Shown: one piece after another, positions 8,687 through 17,164 of the stretch
How the letters are laid out: the number at the start of each line of letters is the position of its first letter
Numbering within the stretch: the stretch's first letter is position 1
Source of the DNA: Kineothrix sp. IPX-CK
GTDB lineage: Bacteria; Bacillota; Clostridia; Lachnospirales; Lachnospiraceae
Length of the DNA: 64,000 nt
NCBI RefSeq assembly: GCF_039134705.1
Contig: NZ_CP146256.1
Span: forward strand, 4,216,001 to 4,280,000
Reading direction: 5' to 3'
Program-made: the position numbers and the translations under genes
Notes under the pieces: model-generated
What the model was told of the DNA's origin: nothing
Database searches by the model: none
The model's input: the letters and a program-made list of their open reading frames with translations, nothing else

Positions 8687-8857
8687 AGCGCAACTAGTTT
8701 TAAGTCATGCAACGTTCCTAAAATATTAGGCAGCTATGTTATTGCATACATCCTGATGCTGTCTACTGTTTTAATTGTGTTTATTGCAGCCTTTACCTAC
8801 CGGTTGGTCTTCATTGGTACCGCTACTTTTATTTCCACTGCCTCTCTTCTTTCCTAA
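8687..8857 (+). pseudogene. Remnant of a multi-spanning membrane protein (C-terminal end)
   Basis: An open stretch of 56 codons without a start codon follows an in-frame stop at 8684. Its translation is strongly hydrophobic, with IAYILMLSTVLIVFIAAF and FIGTATFISTASLLS forming two membrane segments, and it ends at a TAA. It resembles the tail of an MFS-type transporter, but the family cannot be assigned firmly. It lies beside the IS200 copy, which fits local gene decay. Nothing else was recognised between 8461 and 8963. Confidence 0.4.
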
Positions 8858-8963
8858 AATCTAAAAGCCGAGAAAGATTACTTTTTTTCCGGTTCTTAGG
8901 CTCTCTTTAATTTTCTATAATTGCTAATTCAAGGAGATATTCATGTTATGCCGATTAATTTTG

Positions 8964-9803
8964 CTATTTCACCAGCACTGCTGTTATCCTTAATTTTACA
9001 AACGAAGGTGGATAATTACCATCATGCGCCACACGAAAAGTAACAATTTGTCCTGAAATTGATGTTGGCTGTACCATTGTATCATTTTGGAAAACATATC
9101 CACCATTTTCAAAAGATATTTCGATTTTGCTTACACCTACCACCGGTCTTGAAAATGTTGCATCTGCATATACACTGCCTAATCTGATACTTGTTCCAAG
9201 ACCTGACACACTTATTTCTTGAGTTTCAGTAATTGTGTTGCTGATGCTCTTAATATTATTTGCCATCGTAGTAGGAGTCGCATTATTGGCTGTAGGAACA
9301 CCCATCGATGTGATGGCTGCCGCGACTATGCTACAGCCAGCCTGGAAAGACTGCTGGAACGATGCTAAATTACTATTTACAGCATCTATGCTGGCGGTAT
9401 TAACACTTATCTTATCGTTTAACACTTTTCCCATTGTTGCATCTAAGGCTTTACCTGCAATCGTCGTAGTTAAGTTTGCAGCTAACGCAGGAGTTTCACC
9501 TATCGGACCTTGAGGGCCAATAGCACCAGTATCTCCCTTTGGGCCCTGAATACCGGTAGCACCAGTATCTCCCTTTGGGCCTTGGGGACCCATCTCGCCT
9601 TGGTCTCCTTTATCTCCCTTTTCACCTTTTGCCCCCTGCGGACCTACCGGTCCCATTTCGCCATTTTTTCCATCGACTCCTTCTGCTTTCACGCCAGTAT
9701 CTTCATTTCCTACATACCAGTAGCCATTTTCTCCTATAATTGGAACGGGAATAACACCACTCGCAGAACCGTGCATATTTACTACTTCAAAACCTTTTTT
9801 CAT
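8964..9803 (-). CDS. Collagen-like triple-helix repeat protein
   Basis: A 279-residue protein. The N-terminal segment (about 1-45, with [21 protein letters not shown]) precedes about 19 Gly-X-Y triplets (about 46-105: [18 protein letters not shown] and so on). A coiled or trimerising region (about 110-175, [27 protein letters not shown]) and a C-terminal beta-rich domain (about 195-279) follow. The layout is that of phage tail-fibre or exosporium collagen-like proteins. There is no signal peptide. A GAAAGGAA site precedes the ATG. It stands alone with a LexA-type box about 70 bases upstream. Confidence 0.8.
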   Translation of the reverse strand: MKKGFEVVNMHGSASGVIPVPIIGENGYWYVGNEDTGVKAEGVDGKNGEMGPVGPQGAKGEKGDKGDQGEMGPQGPKGDTGATGIQGPKGDTGAIGPQGPIGETPALAANLTTTIAGKALDATMGKVLNDKISVNTASIDAVNSNLASFQQSFQAGCSIVAAAITSMGVPTANNATPTTMANNIKSISNTITETQEISVSGLGTSIRLGSVYADATFSRPVVGVSKIEISFENGGYVFQNDTMVQPTSISGQIVTFRVAHDGNYPPSFVKLRITAVLVK

Positions 9804-9869
9804 AGTATTTTCCTTTCGCTATAAAATTTACCAAGTTAATAGTTTCTCCACATGTGTTAACAACAATAT

Positions 9870-9883
9870 AGAACATATGTTCG
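9870..9883. promoter_or_regulatory. LexA/DinR-type SOS box upstream of the collagen-like gene
   Basis: AGAACATATGTTCG contains the perfect palindrome GAACATATGTTC (9871-9882). It matches the Firmicute SOS consensus CGAACRNRYGTTCG at all but the first base. It lies 67 bases upstream of the start codon at 9803. The rest of 9804-10310 is AT-rich with no supported gene. It also holds a 9-bp inverted repeat GGTGAGAAC/GTTCTCACC at 10195-10221. Confidence 0.55.
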
Positions 9884-10310
9884 ATTATTTCAATAGTGAA
9901 TATACACAAAATTAAGCCAAAATTATTCAGTAAATTTCTACGCACGTATTTTAATCTAATATTTATTTTCTTCTTCGTCCTTAACTTCCACAATCTGCGC
10001 AAAAAAATTAGTCTATAAACGATAAGAAGCTTATAGGATGCATAAAAAATGTTATTTAATCCGAGATAAAAGAATAAAAATGATAAGATTTCAAGATGCT
10101 TAAGATATTGATAATGATGTCAAGAGGTTGATATGCTATAAAATAGCTAAGAGGATTCCGACACAAAAATAATTTTGATTACGACTTACAATAAGGTGAG
10201 AACCAAAGATTAGTTCTCACCTGAAAAGATAATACCATTTATTTAAAAAATATACGTCAATATAAAACATATCTTCTGCAAAAAACGAAAAAAGACCTCA
10301 TTGGATATGC

Positions 10311-10877
10311 CTACACCCGAAGCGTTCCCCGGAACCCTCTGGCAGAATAATAGCTTTCGGCCCCGTTATGATATACAAATACGGTATCATACCGGTAGTC
10401 TCCAAAGATTGCACCTCCGAGCTTTCTAATTTCATCGGGTGTTTTCAGCCAGCTCGAGGTCTTTGCATCAAAATTACCGATTCTCTGTAATCTGCGATAT
10501 TGCTCCTCAGTTAAAAGCTCGATCCCCATATCTGCCGCCATACCTACAGCGCTGTTCTCCGGCTTATGCTCTTTCCTGGTCTCCAGCGCTTCCCGGTCAT
10601 AGCAAGTGCTCCTGCGCCCCTTTGGACTTTCAACCGAGCAGTCATAAAAAACATATTCCTTCGTTCGCTCATCATATTCCACAACGTCCGGTTCCCCACC
10701 CGTTGCCTCCATTTTCCCCAGCGCTTCTAACTTCTTAGGTCTTTCCTCCAATTTTTCCAGTATCGTCTCCCACTCAATTCCCTCATGGCGATCCATATTC
10801 TGTTCAAAGCGCCTTTTTAGAGCAACGAGTAGCTCCTCTCGCTGGCTGACAGGCAGCTCACTTCTCACATTTTTCAT
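10311..10877 (-). CDS. DUF4256 family protein
   Basis: A 188-residue soluble protein recognised as DUF4256 from its conserved run of motifs: an EWETILEKLE start, GEPDVVEYDERTKEYVFYDCS, a PKGRRSTCYDREAL segment and SSWLKTPDEIRKLGGAIFGDYRYDTVFVYHNGAESYY. Function is unknown. The ATG follows a strong AAGGAGG site. It lies 12 bases downstream of the methyltransferase gene, so the two are probably co-transcribed. Confidence 0.85.
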   Translation of the reverse strand: MKNVRSELPVSQREELLVALKRRFEQNMDRHEGIEWETILEKLEERPKKLEALGKMEATGGEPDVVEYDERTKEYVFYDCSVESPKGRRSTCYDREALETRKEHKPENSAVGMAADMGIELLTEEQYRRLQRIGNFDAKTSSWLKTPDEIRKLGGAIFGDYRYDTVFVYHNGAESYYSARGFRGTLRV

Positions 10878-10889
10878 GTTTTTTCCTCC

Positions 10890-11492
10890 TTATTTCCCGG
10901 CATCAAGAATAAACAAAGATGCATCATTCCCCATGAATATTTTACTTTCGGTATGGAAAGTCCTGGACCGAATATTCCGGTATCCGATTTTCTCCATAGT
11001 ATTTGCCAGCTCCATTTGGTCAAATCCGTTATGAACCATGTCTGACACTATTTTTTCATTTTTATTAAAATCCACGATCAATAAATGTCCTTTTTCATTT
11101 AAAATATCATACAGCCTTGATAAAATTAGTCCCACGTCATCAATATGAAGTAAAACCTGAACCATAAAAATATAGTCTGCATGTAGATTCGAAAAACTAT
11201 CCTTTTCCAAATCAAAGCATAATGTATCCGCATTCTGTATATTAGAATCAGAAATTTTTCTCCTTACTTGGTCGATCATGTTTTGCGATGTGTCCAGAAA
11301 AAGTATAGATTTGAAATCATGCAGCAATTCCATTCCGGCAAGGCCAGTCCCGCAGCCAAAATCAATAGCGTTCTTATTTTGGGGCTCAGCTAAATATTCA
11401 CGAATTGCATTTGATGATATCTTTGCAGTTTGTATTCTTTCAGGAGTGTCATACCGATTAGCTATCATCTCAAATTTATCTGTATTTCCCAT
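10890..11492 (-). CDS. Class I SAM-dependent methyltransferase
   Basis: A protein of about 200 residues with motif I NAIDFGCGTGLAGMELL, motif II acidic end SILFLDTSQNMIDQVRRK, and motif IV ADYIFMVQVLLHIDD. The inner ATG (MGNTDKFE) is chosen because GGAG lies about 8 bases upstream; a TTG 11 codons earlier has no good site. It is close to DUF4256 downstream and to the ATPase upstream (62 bases). The substrate is unknown. Small-molecule or UbiE-like methylation is the family expectation. Confidence 0.85.
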   Translation of the reverse strand: MGNTDKFEMIANRYDTPERIQTAKISSNAIREYLAEPQNKNAIDFGCGTGLAGMELLHDFKSILFLDTSQNMIDQVRRKISDSNIQNADTLCFDLEKDSFSNLHADYIFMVQVLLHIDDVGLILSRLYDILNEKGHLLIVDFNKNEKIVSDMVHNGFDQMELANTMEKIGYRNIRSRTFHTESKIFMGNDASLFILDAGK

Positions 11493-11554
11493 TATTACTT
11501 CTCCAATCATCCCATTATTTAACAAGGCTCCCTACCATTTCATTAATAATCTTA

Positions 11555-12331
11555 TCACTTAAACTCGTTCCTGTGTTTTTCAAAAAAATCATAGAAATAC
11601 CTTACATTTTCAAGCTCTGTCCATTTCGTTTCTTGCAGTTCTCTGGAATCTAAATTATATATTTTTGCATTCAATGTCCCTAGCATAAAAGGGGAATGTG
11701 TAGAAATAATGAACTGGCATCCTAAAAATCTGGACATCTTATTTATCTTCTCAGCCAGCAATATCTGATTGGCCGGTGACAACGATACCTCGGGCTCATC
11801 CAGCAAATAGAGCGCATCCGGTTCTATATAATCATCCAGCATCTGTAAGGTGGTTTCTCCATTTGAATATTTTTCCTGCGCAAATTTCATATATTCCATT
11901 TGTTCATTCATCTTTACAGAGTTTCTTAATTGCTCTCTCTGCTCTTTGGGCATCCCTCTCTTAATATGTTCATAAACATATCCATCTCCCAGAATCTGCT
12001 CTTGTTGTATTTTCTTTATTTCATATAAGATATCTTCACTTTTAATATATCTGCTTCTTTCGGGAAGTCTGCCAATCGGCATACCACTTTCTTCTTCACC
12101 TAGCATATAACTGCATTCCGCTATAAACCTTTTGAAATAGGGCGTGATTCCATATTTGTTACTGGTGGCATATTCCTGTCCTTCAATTTGCAGCTTATTT
12201 GCCATAATATTCAATATTGTAGATTTTCCGGATGCATTATCGCCATATAAAATTGTAATTGAACTAAATAAAAATAACTTATCCAGTTTATCCGCAAACA
12301 CATTATATGGATATATATTGGGATTATTCAC
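11555..12331 (-). CDS. AAA/ABC-type ATPase, stand-alone
   Basis: A 258-residue ATPase of the AAA_15/AAA_21 type. It has Walker A GDNASGKST, an S-N-G-E-T signature-like segment, Walker B ALYLLDEPEVSLSP and a switch histidine in FIISTHSPFMLG. It has no membrane segment and no partner transporter. The start is GTG with GGAAAGACA before it. Such proteins occur as stand-alone predicted ATP-binding proteins or in OLD-type defence pairs. No nuclease gene is adjacent, so a defence role is not supported. Confidence 0.75.
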   Translation of the reverse strand: MNNPNIYPYNVFADKLDKLFLFSSITILYGDNASGKSTILNIMANKLQIEGQEYATSNKYGITPYFKRFIAECSYMLGEEESGMPIGRLPERSRYIKSEDILYEIKKIQQEQILGDGYVYEHIKRGMPKEQREQLRNSVKMNEQMEYMKFAQEKYSNGETTLQMLDDYIEPDALYLLDEPEVSLSPANQILLAEKINKMSRFLGCQFIISTHSPFMLGTLNAKIYNLDSRELQETKWTELENVRYFYDFFEKHRNEFK

Positions 12332-12524
12332 TGTCTTTCCGGATAATAGGAAGCTGCTTAAATATATTATAGCTTACACCTTCTTCCATGTGAAATATTT
12401 TTTAACATTATAATGGGATAAGTATACACTATTTACGTTTGCAGAACAAGCGTTCTTTCTGCCTTAATTGCTTTTATATAAATAGACTATTGACAAAATA
12501 CTTATAAGAAATTAAAATGCTCTT

Positions 12525-12815
12525 AATGATAAAGATAAATGCAATGAAGGAAAGTAGTAAGCATGAATGAAGTTTCAGAGAGAGGATGGCTGGTGAAAAT
12601 CCTTATGGAGTTCATGGTGAAGCAGTTCCGGAGCAGAGGAGCCCAAAGGCACATTTCAGATGATATGCTTAGTAGGTTTCGACGTATTCCCACGTTACAG
12701 GGACACATCATGATTGTGGTGGATGAGAGCAGGTTTTCCTGAATTTAGGTGGTAACACGGATATTAGCATATTCGCCCTAAGCGTAAAGATTTACGCTTA
12801 GGGCTTTTTCTTTGT
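12525..12815 (+). ncRNA. T-box leader, probably tRNA-Ala-responsive
   Basis: The leader contains the stem I AGAGAG element, a GGCTGGTGAAAATCC distal segment, the specifier region GAA-GCA-GTTCCGGAGC (specifier GCA at 12622-12624), an AGTAGG plus CGTTACAGGG linker/stem III, and the T-box AGGTGGTAACACGG at 12747-12760. It ends in a strong terminator with 14-bp arms at 12775-12788 and 12791-12804 followed by TTTTTC. GCA encodes alanine. The TGGT bulge pairs with ACCA, which fits a tRNA with discriminator A. The terminator lies 38 bases before the aminotransferase ATG. Confidence 0.88.
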
Positions 12816-12842
12816 CACAAAAAATATTAGGAGGTTTTTATT

Positions 12843-14060
12843 ATGAGAATGTTTGAAAAATCATCAAAGCTTGACAATGTGTGTTATGACATCAGGGGAC
12901 CTGTTATGGATGAAGCCAACAGAATGATTGCGGCAGGAGAGAAAATAGTCAAATTGAATATCGGAAATCCGGCGCCGTTTGGTTTCAGAGCACCGGACGC
13001 AGTAATAAAAAGTATGTCGGAAAACCTTACAAACACGGAAGGCTATTCAGATTCCAAGGGACTAATCAGCGCAAGAAAAGCAATTGTAGAGTATTGCCGG
13101 AGCAAAAATATGCCTGATGTTTCTGTGGACGACGTATATACCGGGAATGGTGTCAGCGAATTGATCACATTATGTATGCAGGGGCTTTTAAACAGCGGCG
13201 ACGAAGTACTCGTTCCGTCACCGGATTATCCGCTGTGGACCGCTTCCATTACGTTGGCAGGCGGAGTCGCTGTACACTATATATGCGATGAGCAAAATGA
13301 ATGGTATCCGGATATCGAGGATATGAAAAGCAAAATCACAGAAAAGACAAAGGCTATTGTAGTTATTAATCCCAACAATCCCACCGGCGCACTATATCCC
13401 AAAGAGATTCTTCTCCAAATTGTTGAAATGGCAAGGCAGCATGGGTTAATTTTATTTGCCGATGAAATCTACGATCGTCTTGTTATGGATGGACTTGAGC
13501 ACATCGCGTTAGCTTCGCTGGCGCCGGATTTACTGACCGTGTCATTTAACGGCTTATCAAAGTCTCATCTCTTAGCGGGTTATCGCTGTGGATGGATGTG
13601 TCTTTGCGGAGATAAATCCAAGGCAAAGGGATATATAGAAGGTATCAATCTTCTTTCTTCCATGCGGCTGTGCTCCAATGTACCGGCACAATCATTAATC
13701 CCAACTGCGCTGGAAAACCTTGAAGATGCCAAAAACATGCTGCTGCCGGGAGGAAGAATCTATGAGCAAAGAGAGTATATATACAATGCTATAGCAGATA
13801 TCCCGGGTCTTAGTGTCGTAAAGCCCAAAGCAGCATTTTACATGTTCCCGTACATGGATATCGAAAAATTTCATATTGTGGATGACGAAAGATTCGTATT
13901 GGATTTTCTTAAAGAGAAAAAGATACTCTTTACACACGGCGGCGGCTTTCATTGGGCAAAACCCGATCATTTCCGTATCGTATATCTTCCTTGTGTCGAT
14001 GATCTCAGCATTGCGGCAGAATCGCTTAAAGATTTTCTTCATGATTATAAACAGAGCTAA
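12843..14060 (+). CDS. PLP-dependent aminotransferase class I/II, AlaT-like
   Basis: A 405-residue fold-type I aminotransferase. The N-terminal part contains KLNIGNPAPFGF, the central part has VINPNNPTGALYP and FADEIYDRLV, and the PLP lysine lies in SFNGLSKSHLLAGYRCGW (arginine follows). This set matches the alanine/glutamate-pyruvate (AlaT) subgroup. The ATG follows AGGAGG. Control by an alanine-type T-box leader supports alanine synthesis from pyruvate when charged tRNA-Ala falls. It is a single-gene unit. Confidence 0.85.
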   Translation: MRMFEKSSKLDNVCYDIRGPVMDEANRMIAAGEKIVKLNIGNPAPFGFRAPDAVIKSMSENLTNTEGYSDSKGLISARKAIVEYCRSKNMPDVSVDDVYTGNGVSELITLCMQGLLNSGDEVLVPSPDYPLWTASITLAGGVAVHYICDEQNEWYPDIEDMKSKITEKTKAIVVINPNNPTGALYPKEILLQIVEMARQHGLILFADEIYDRLVMDGLEHIALASLAPDLLTVSFNGLSKSHLLAGYRCGWMCLCGDKSKAKGYIEGINLLSSMRLCSNVPAQSLIPTALENLEDAKNMLLPGGRIYEQREYIYNAIADIPGLSVVKPKAAFYMFPYMDIEKFHIVDDERFVLDFLKEKKILFTHGGGFHWAKPDHFRIVYLPCVDDLSIAAESLKDFLHDYKQS

Positions 14061-14106
14061 TAATGTGCAAAATGACTTGTCATCGGTAACTTTATTGGCA
14101 AATTTT

Positions 14107-14137
14107 CGTATTGGTCAGAAATATCCTGACCAATACG
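14107..14137. repeat. Inverted repeat between convergent genes
   Basis: Perfect 12-bp arms CGTATTGGTCAG/CTGACCAATACG around a 7-base loop. Neither strand continues into a T-run, so a terminator call is weak. It sits between the convergent aminotransferase and PAS-AAA-Fis genes. Confidence 0.6.
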
Positions 14138-14212
14138 GACATTGGTTTGTAACAAATTTATTACTCAATGATTATTTCGGCAGCTTCGCGAACACTATAT
14201 TAACTCTCAATA

Positions 14213-15643
14213 CTATTTCAGAGCCTTTTTCCCCCGTTCCTTCATAAGCCCGGCTTTCTCATACTTCTGACGTTTTCTTACAAAGGTTGAACTGTCCATA
14301 CCAAGGCTTTCTGCTGCAAGCCTTGTATTACGATACTTTTTAAAAGCCTTTTCCATGTAACTTGCTTCCAGACGTGCTATCTCTTCCTTCAGGTCATATT
14401 TCTCCGGAAGTTCCTCTTGTCTCTTGCTCGTAAATTCTATATTTTCTTCAATAAACAAATCCTGCGGGCCGATAATGTCCTCAGGGCTGATTATAGCGGC
14501 CCTTTGAACGAGATTTTTTAATTCCAGAACATTTCCCGGCCAATGATAATCAAGCAGGATCTTGTAGCTGTCACGATCAAATTTTTTGTTCTCTCCGGTC
14601 TTTTTATTATGCTGATTCAAAAAGAAATCCAACAAAGGGACTATGTCTTCTTTTCTTTCCCTTAAAGGAACGACTTCCAGAGGGAACAATGAAAATATAT
14701 CTAATATTTCCCTGTTAATGATACTTTTACTCTTTAATTCTTCAAGAGAATAAACGCTGCCCGCAATAACCCTTACATTTAATTTACGTACCGTCCCGTC
14801 ACCAAGAACGCAAGCTCCCTCTCTGATAAGTTCAAGCAATACAATCTGCAGTTTTAGCGGGATTTCACTAAGCTCCTCGATATAGATGGTTCCTCTTTCT
14901 GCACTTTCAAGCATCCCCATCCTGTATTCACCGCTTTTTTCATCATAGATTCCAAACAAATAACCCATGAGCTCCGCTTCCGGTATCACCGAAAAGTTGA
15001 TACGCAAGAAAGAAAACTCAGAGCGTTCCGAATGTTTATGGATAAATTCAGCCATCTTTTCTTTGCCAACACCGTTATCCCCTGACAGCAGTATGGGATT
15101 GTCCACCATGGAAACACGTTCTACAACTCGCATAAGACCAATTGATTTCTTATCAACAGCCACGATTTCGGTATTTCCCGTCATTTCTCTCTGTATTCGT
15201 TCCACTTCCTGCAGGTAAGTACGATTCAGCTGCTCTTTTCTTCTAAGTTCCCTTCTTATCGAATAGATTTCTGTAATCTCACGTACAATCGTGACAACCA
15301 TAATAATATTTTCACTGTTATTACCCTCTTCAAAAATCGGAGTACTCGTAATAATCGCTCTTTTTCCGGTCCGGAAACTCTGTTCTGCAGTAAAGGTGTC
15401 TCTCGTCTCGAGAACCGCCAGCGTACCGCTCCTTGAAATCACTCCCCTGGCGACCAAATCTTTCATATTCCTGCCTATCATTTCAGATTTTAGCAGGCCG
15501 CTGATCAATTCATAGCTATGATTCAAATATACAGTATTAGCTTCGTTATCCGTTATATAAATACCATCATGAAAATTCTCCAAAATCGCTTCCAGATAAT
15601 CCTGTATTAAAAATGGGAAGTTCCCTTGTTCGCCTTTGCCCAT
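14213..15643 (-). CDS. PAS-AAA-Fis transcriptional regulator with degenerate sigma-54 contact motif
   Basis: A protein of about 476 residues. A PAS domain (about 10-120, GIYITDNEANTVYLNHSYE) and a coiled linker precede an AAA domain (about 160-385) and a Fis-type helix-turn-helix (about 425-470, TRLAAESLGMDSSTFVRKRQKY). The AAA part is altered. Walker A is GDNGVGKE, Walker B ends IEEL instead of DE, and the GAFTGA loop is replaced by GYLFGIYDEKSG. It therefore probably does not remodel sigma-54 and may act as a TyrR-like activator or repressor. The ATG at 15643 follows AGGAGGG. A TGCATTTTTGCA element lies about 51 bases upstream. Confidence 0.85.
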   Translation of the reverse strand: MGKGEQGNFPFLIQDYLEAILENFHDGIYITDNEANTVYLNHSYELISGLLKSEMIGRNMKDLVARGVISRSGTLAVLETRDTFTAEQSFRTGKRAIITSTPIFEEGNNSENIIMVVTIVREITEIYSIRRELRRKEQLNRTYLQEVERIQREMTGNTEIVAVDKKSIGLMRVVERVSMVDNPILLSGDNGVGKEKMAEFIHKHSERSEFSFLRINFSVIPEAELMGYLFGIYDEKSGEYRMGMLESAERGTIYIEELSEIPLKLQIVLLELIREGACVLGDGTVRKLNVRVIAGSVYSLEELKSKSIINREILDIFSLFPLEVVPLRERKEDIVPLLDFFLNQHNKKTGENKKFDRDSYKILLDYHWPGNVLELKNLVQRAAIISPEDIIGPQDLFIEENIEFTSKRQEELPEKYDLKEEIARLEASYMEKAFKKYRNTRLAAESLGMDSSTFVRKRQKYEKAGLMKERGKKALK

Positions 15644-15693
15644 CTTGCCCTCCTGTCTAAAAAACATACGAAATAAATGTTTTTTCTTTTAGT

Positions 15694-15705
15694 TGCATTT
15701 TTGCA
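15694..15705. promoter_or_regulatory. TGCATTTTTGCA operator upstream of the PAS-AAA-Fis gene
   Basis: TGCA-N4-TGCA inside a wider GTTGCATTTTTGCAAC palindrome. The identical 12-mer occurs twice upstream of the 4-hydroxybutyryl-CoA dehydratase gene, once at nearly the same distance from the start codon. It is probably bound by this regulator (autoregulation). Confidence 0.6.
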
Positions 15706-15809
15706 ACATTTTGTATAGAGTATACTTAAAAATACTAATTATTTCAACATAATTAGTATCATGTTAAGAAAAATTATTAATTAATATTTACCAGCGATTG
15801 GAGAGATTG

Positions 15810-16337
15810 ATGATATCAGCAGAAAATGTCCTCGAACTTAGAAAAAAAGCCGATGAGATAAATACCACATTTTTGAATTCCATGAACACCTCACAGCATA
15901 TAAAGGAATGCAGAACAGCATTATTTGATGCATCACAGCATTTACTATTCCTGTTTAACTCCAACCACTTTAAGTCAGATATTATACCGGAACAGCTTTC
16001 GGCTCTGGTGGATATATGTAAATTAGGGATTTCCTTGTCTGCCGGCGCTGCACAGACAAGGATTGCCTGTCAAAAAGGAAATGGTTGGGAAAAAATTTAT
16101 CCTGATATAATTACGCAAGAAGAACGCATGAAATGTATAGAAATATATGATTGTTTAACAGGATATGTGAAGGAGCACGACTCTGCCTACGTTCCACCAG
16201 TATTAGAGAGGGTTCCGCCGAGTTCCGGTGAACTTCAGTCCATGCAAAAATTGTACTTTGAACAGTGTGCTGCAATTTCCAGTAAAAAGCAGGCAGACAG
16301 CCAGAAATTGAATTTGCTGCTTGGGAGGCGCAGATGA
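15810..16337 (+). CDS. Hypothetical protein, helical
   Basis: A 175-residue protein of no recognised family. It looks soluble and mainly alpha-helical, with no signal peptide or membrane segment. Heptad-like stretches occur at both ends (ENVLELRKKADEINTTFLNSM; GELQSMQKLYFEQCAAISSKKQ). The ATG at 15810 is favoured by TTGGAGAG upstream. It is divergent from the PAS-AAA-Fis regulator and ends directly against the convergent hydrolase gene. Sharing the regulator's intergenic region suggests common control. Confidence 0.7.
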   Translation: MISAENVLELRKKADEINTTFLNSMNTSQHIKECRTALFDASQHLLFLFNSNHFKSDIIPEQLSALVDICKLGISLSAGAAQTRIACQKGNGWEKIYPDIITQEERMKCIEIYDCLTGYVKEHDSAYVPPVLERVPPSSGELQSMQKLYFEQCAAISSKKQADSQKLNLLLGRRR

Positions 16338-17159
16338 TCAGATACTGCGCCAATGCCACATTTCTGATATTAAACCGACTATCATTACAGCAAATTCGAA
16401 TGGAAGATCTGCAGGGAAATTATGAAATCCTGGAGTTCTTATAAGCCTCCAATTCATATGAACGGCAGTGGACTCTGCCGTCCGTGCAAAGAGTCCCTCC
16501 TTATCACATTCTCCAACCATGACCGCACAAGGGCGCATGATCTCTTCTTTTCTTATTTCATATTCCAAAAAATAATCTATTTCTTCCAAAAGGAAAACCT
16601 TTAAGTTCTCCAGATTCTGAACCTGGCTTTCCAGGCTTCTGCTCTTTGACCGGTTATCCGTTCCCCCCATAGCTCTATTAAGCGAAATAAGTGCACTATT
16701 GATATGTTTTTTCTCCAGTGCATCCTTAAGTTCCGTTCTCCATTTACTGATATCATTCTTACTTTGTATCGACCATGTAAGAGGCGGCTCCTGCAGAATA
16801 ATGCCTCTCACAAGTTCCGGATATTTTCCGGCAAGCTCAGCCGCAATGATGCCGCCTGCGCTGCAGCCGACTACAAAAGCTGCTCCCGAGTCCATATATT
16901 TTATAATTTTTGCAGCATCTTCCACCTGGCTTTTTACCGAATATCCATCAGCCGTCAAATCAGAGGCGGCAATCTTCCTGCTTCTGCTGTATCCCCTTCG
17001 GTCATACGAAACAACAGTATAATGCTTTTTAAGAAATAACACAGCTTCATCGAAGTAGTCACTGTCACATGCCACACCATGAATAAGCAATACGAGAGTT
17101 CCTTCTCCTTCTTTCCTGCAAAACAGTTTGAAATCGCCATTTCTAATAGTAAATTCCAT
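16338..17159 (-). CDS. Alpha/beta hydrolase, possible thioesterase of the LuxC/LuxE operon
   Basis: A 273-residue alpha/beta hydrolase. The oxyanion region is LLIHGVACDSDYF, the nucleophile elbow is GCSAGG (Ser in G-C-S-A-G), and the late histidine is in TPGFHNFPADLP. It is the last gene of the operon, 5 bases after luxC-like, with no clear ribosome site of its own, so it is probably translationally coupled. In luminous bacteria the equivalent position is filled by LuxD, a thioesterase of the same fold. I infer release or transfer of the acyl group here, with the sequence itself only showing a hydrolase. Confidence 0.78.
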   Translation of the reverse strand: MEFTIRNGDFKLFCRKEGEGTLVLLIHGVACDSDYFDEAVLFLKKHYTVVSYDRRGYSRSRKIAASDLTADGYSVKSQVEDAAKIIKYMDSGAAFVVGCSAGGIIAAELAGKYPELVRGIILQEPPLTWSIQSKNDISKWRTELKDALEKKHINSALISLNRAMGGTDNRSKSRSLESQVQNLENLKVFLLEEIDYFLEYEIRKEEIMRPCAVMVGECDKEGLFARTAESTAVHMNWRLIRTPGFHNFPADLPFEFAVMIVGLISEMWHWRSI

Positions 17160-17164
17160 AATTT

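Noticed and set aside
9787..10002. Minus-strand frame of 71 codons upstream of the collagen-like gene
   Set aside because: It overlaps the collagen-like gene's start and the LexA-type box, is rich in rare AT codons and lacks a ribosome site.
11555..12331. Stand-alone ATPase as part of a phage-defence pair
   Set aside because: No nuclease, reverse transcriptase or toxin partner lies next to it; neighbours are a methyltransferase of small-molecule type and DUF4256.
12523..12711. Minus-strand reading frame of 62 codons
   Set aside because: It lies fully within the T-box leader, has no ribosome site and matches no protein pattern.
14107..14137. Inverted repeat considered as a bidirectional terminator
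   Set aside because: No T-run follows the stem on either strand, so it is listed only as a repeat.
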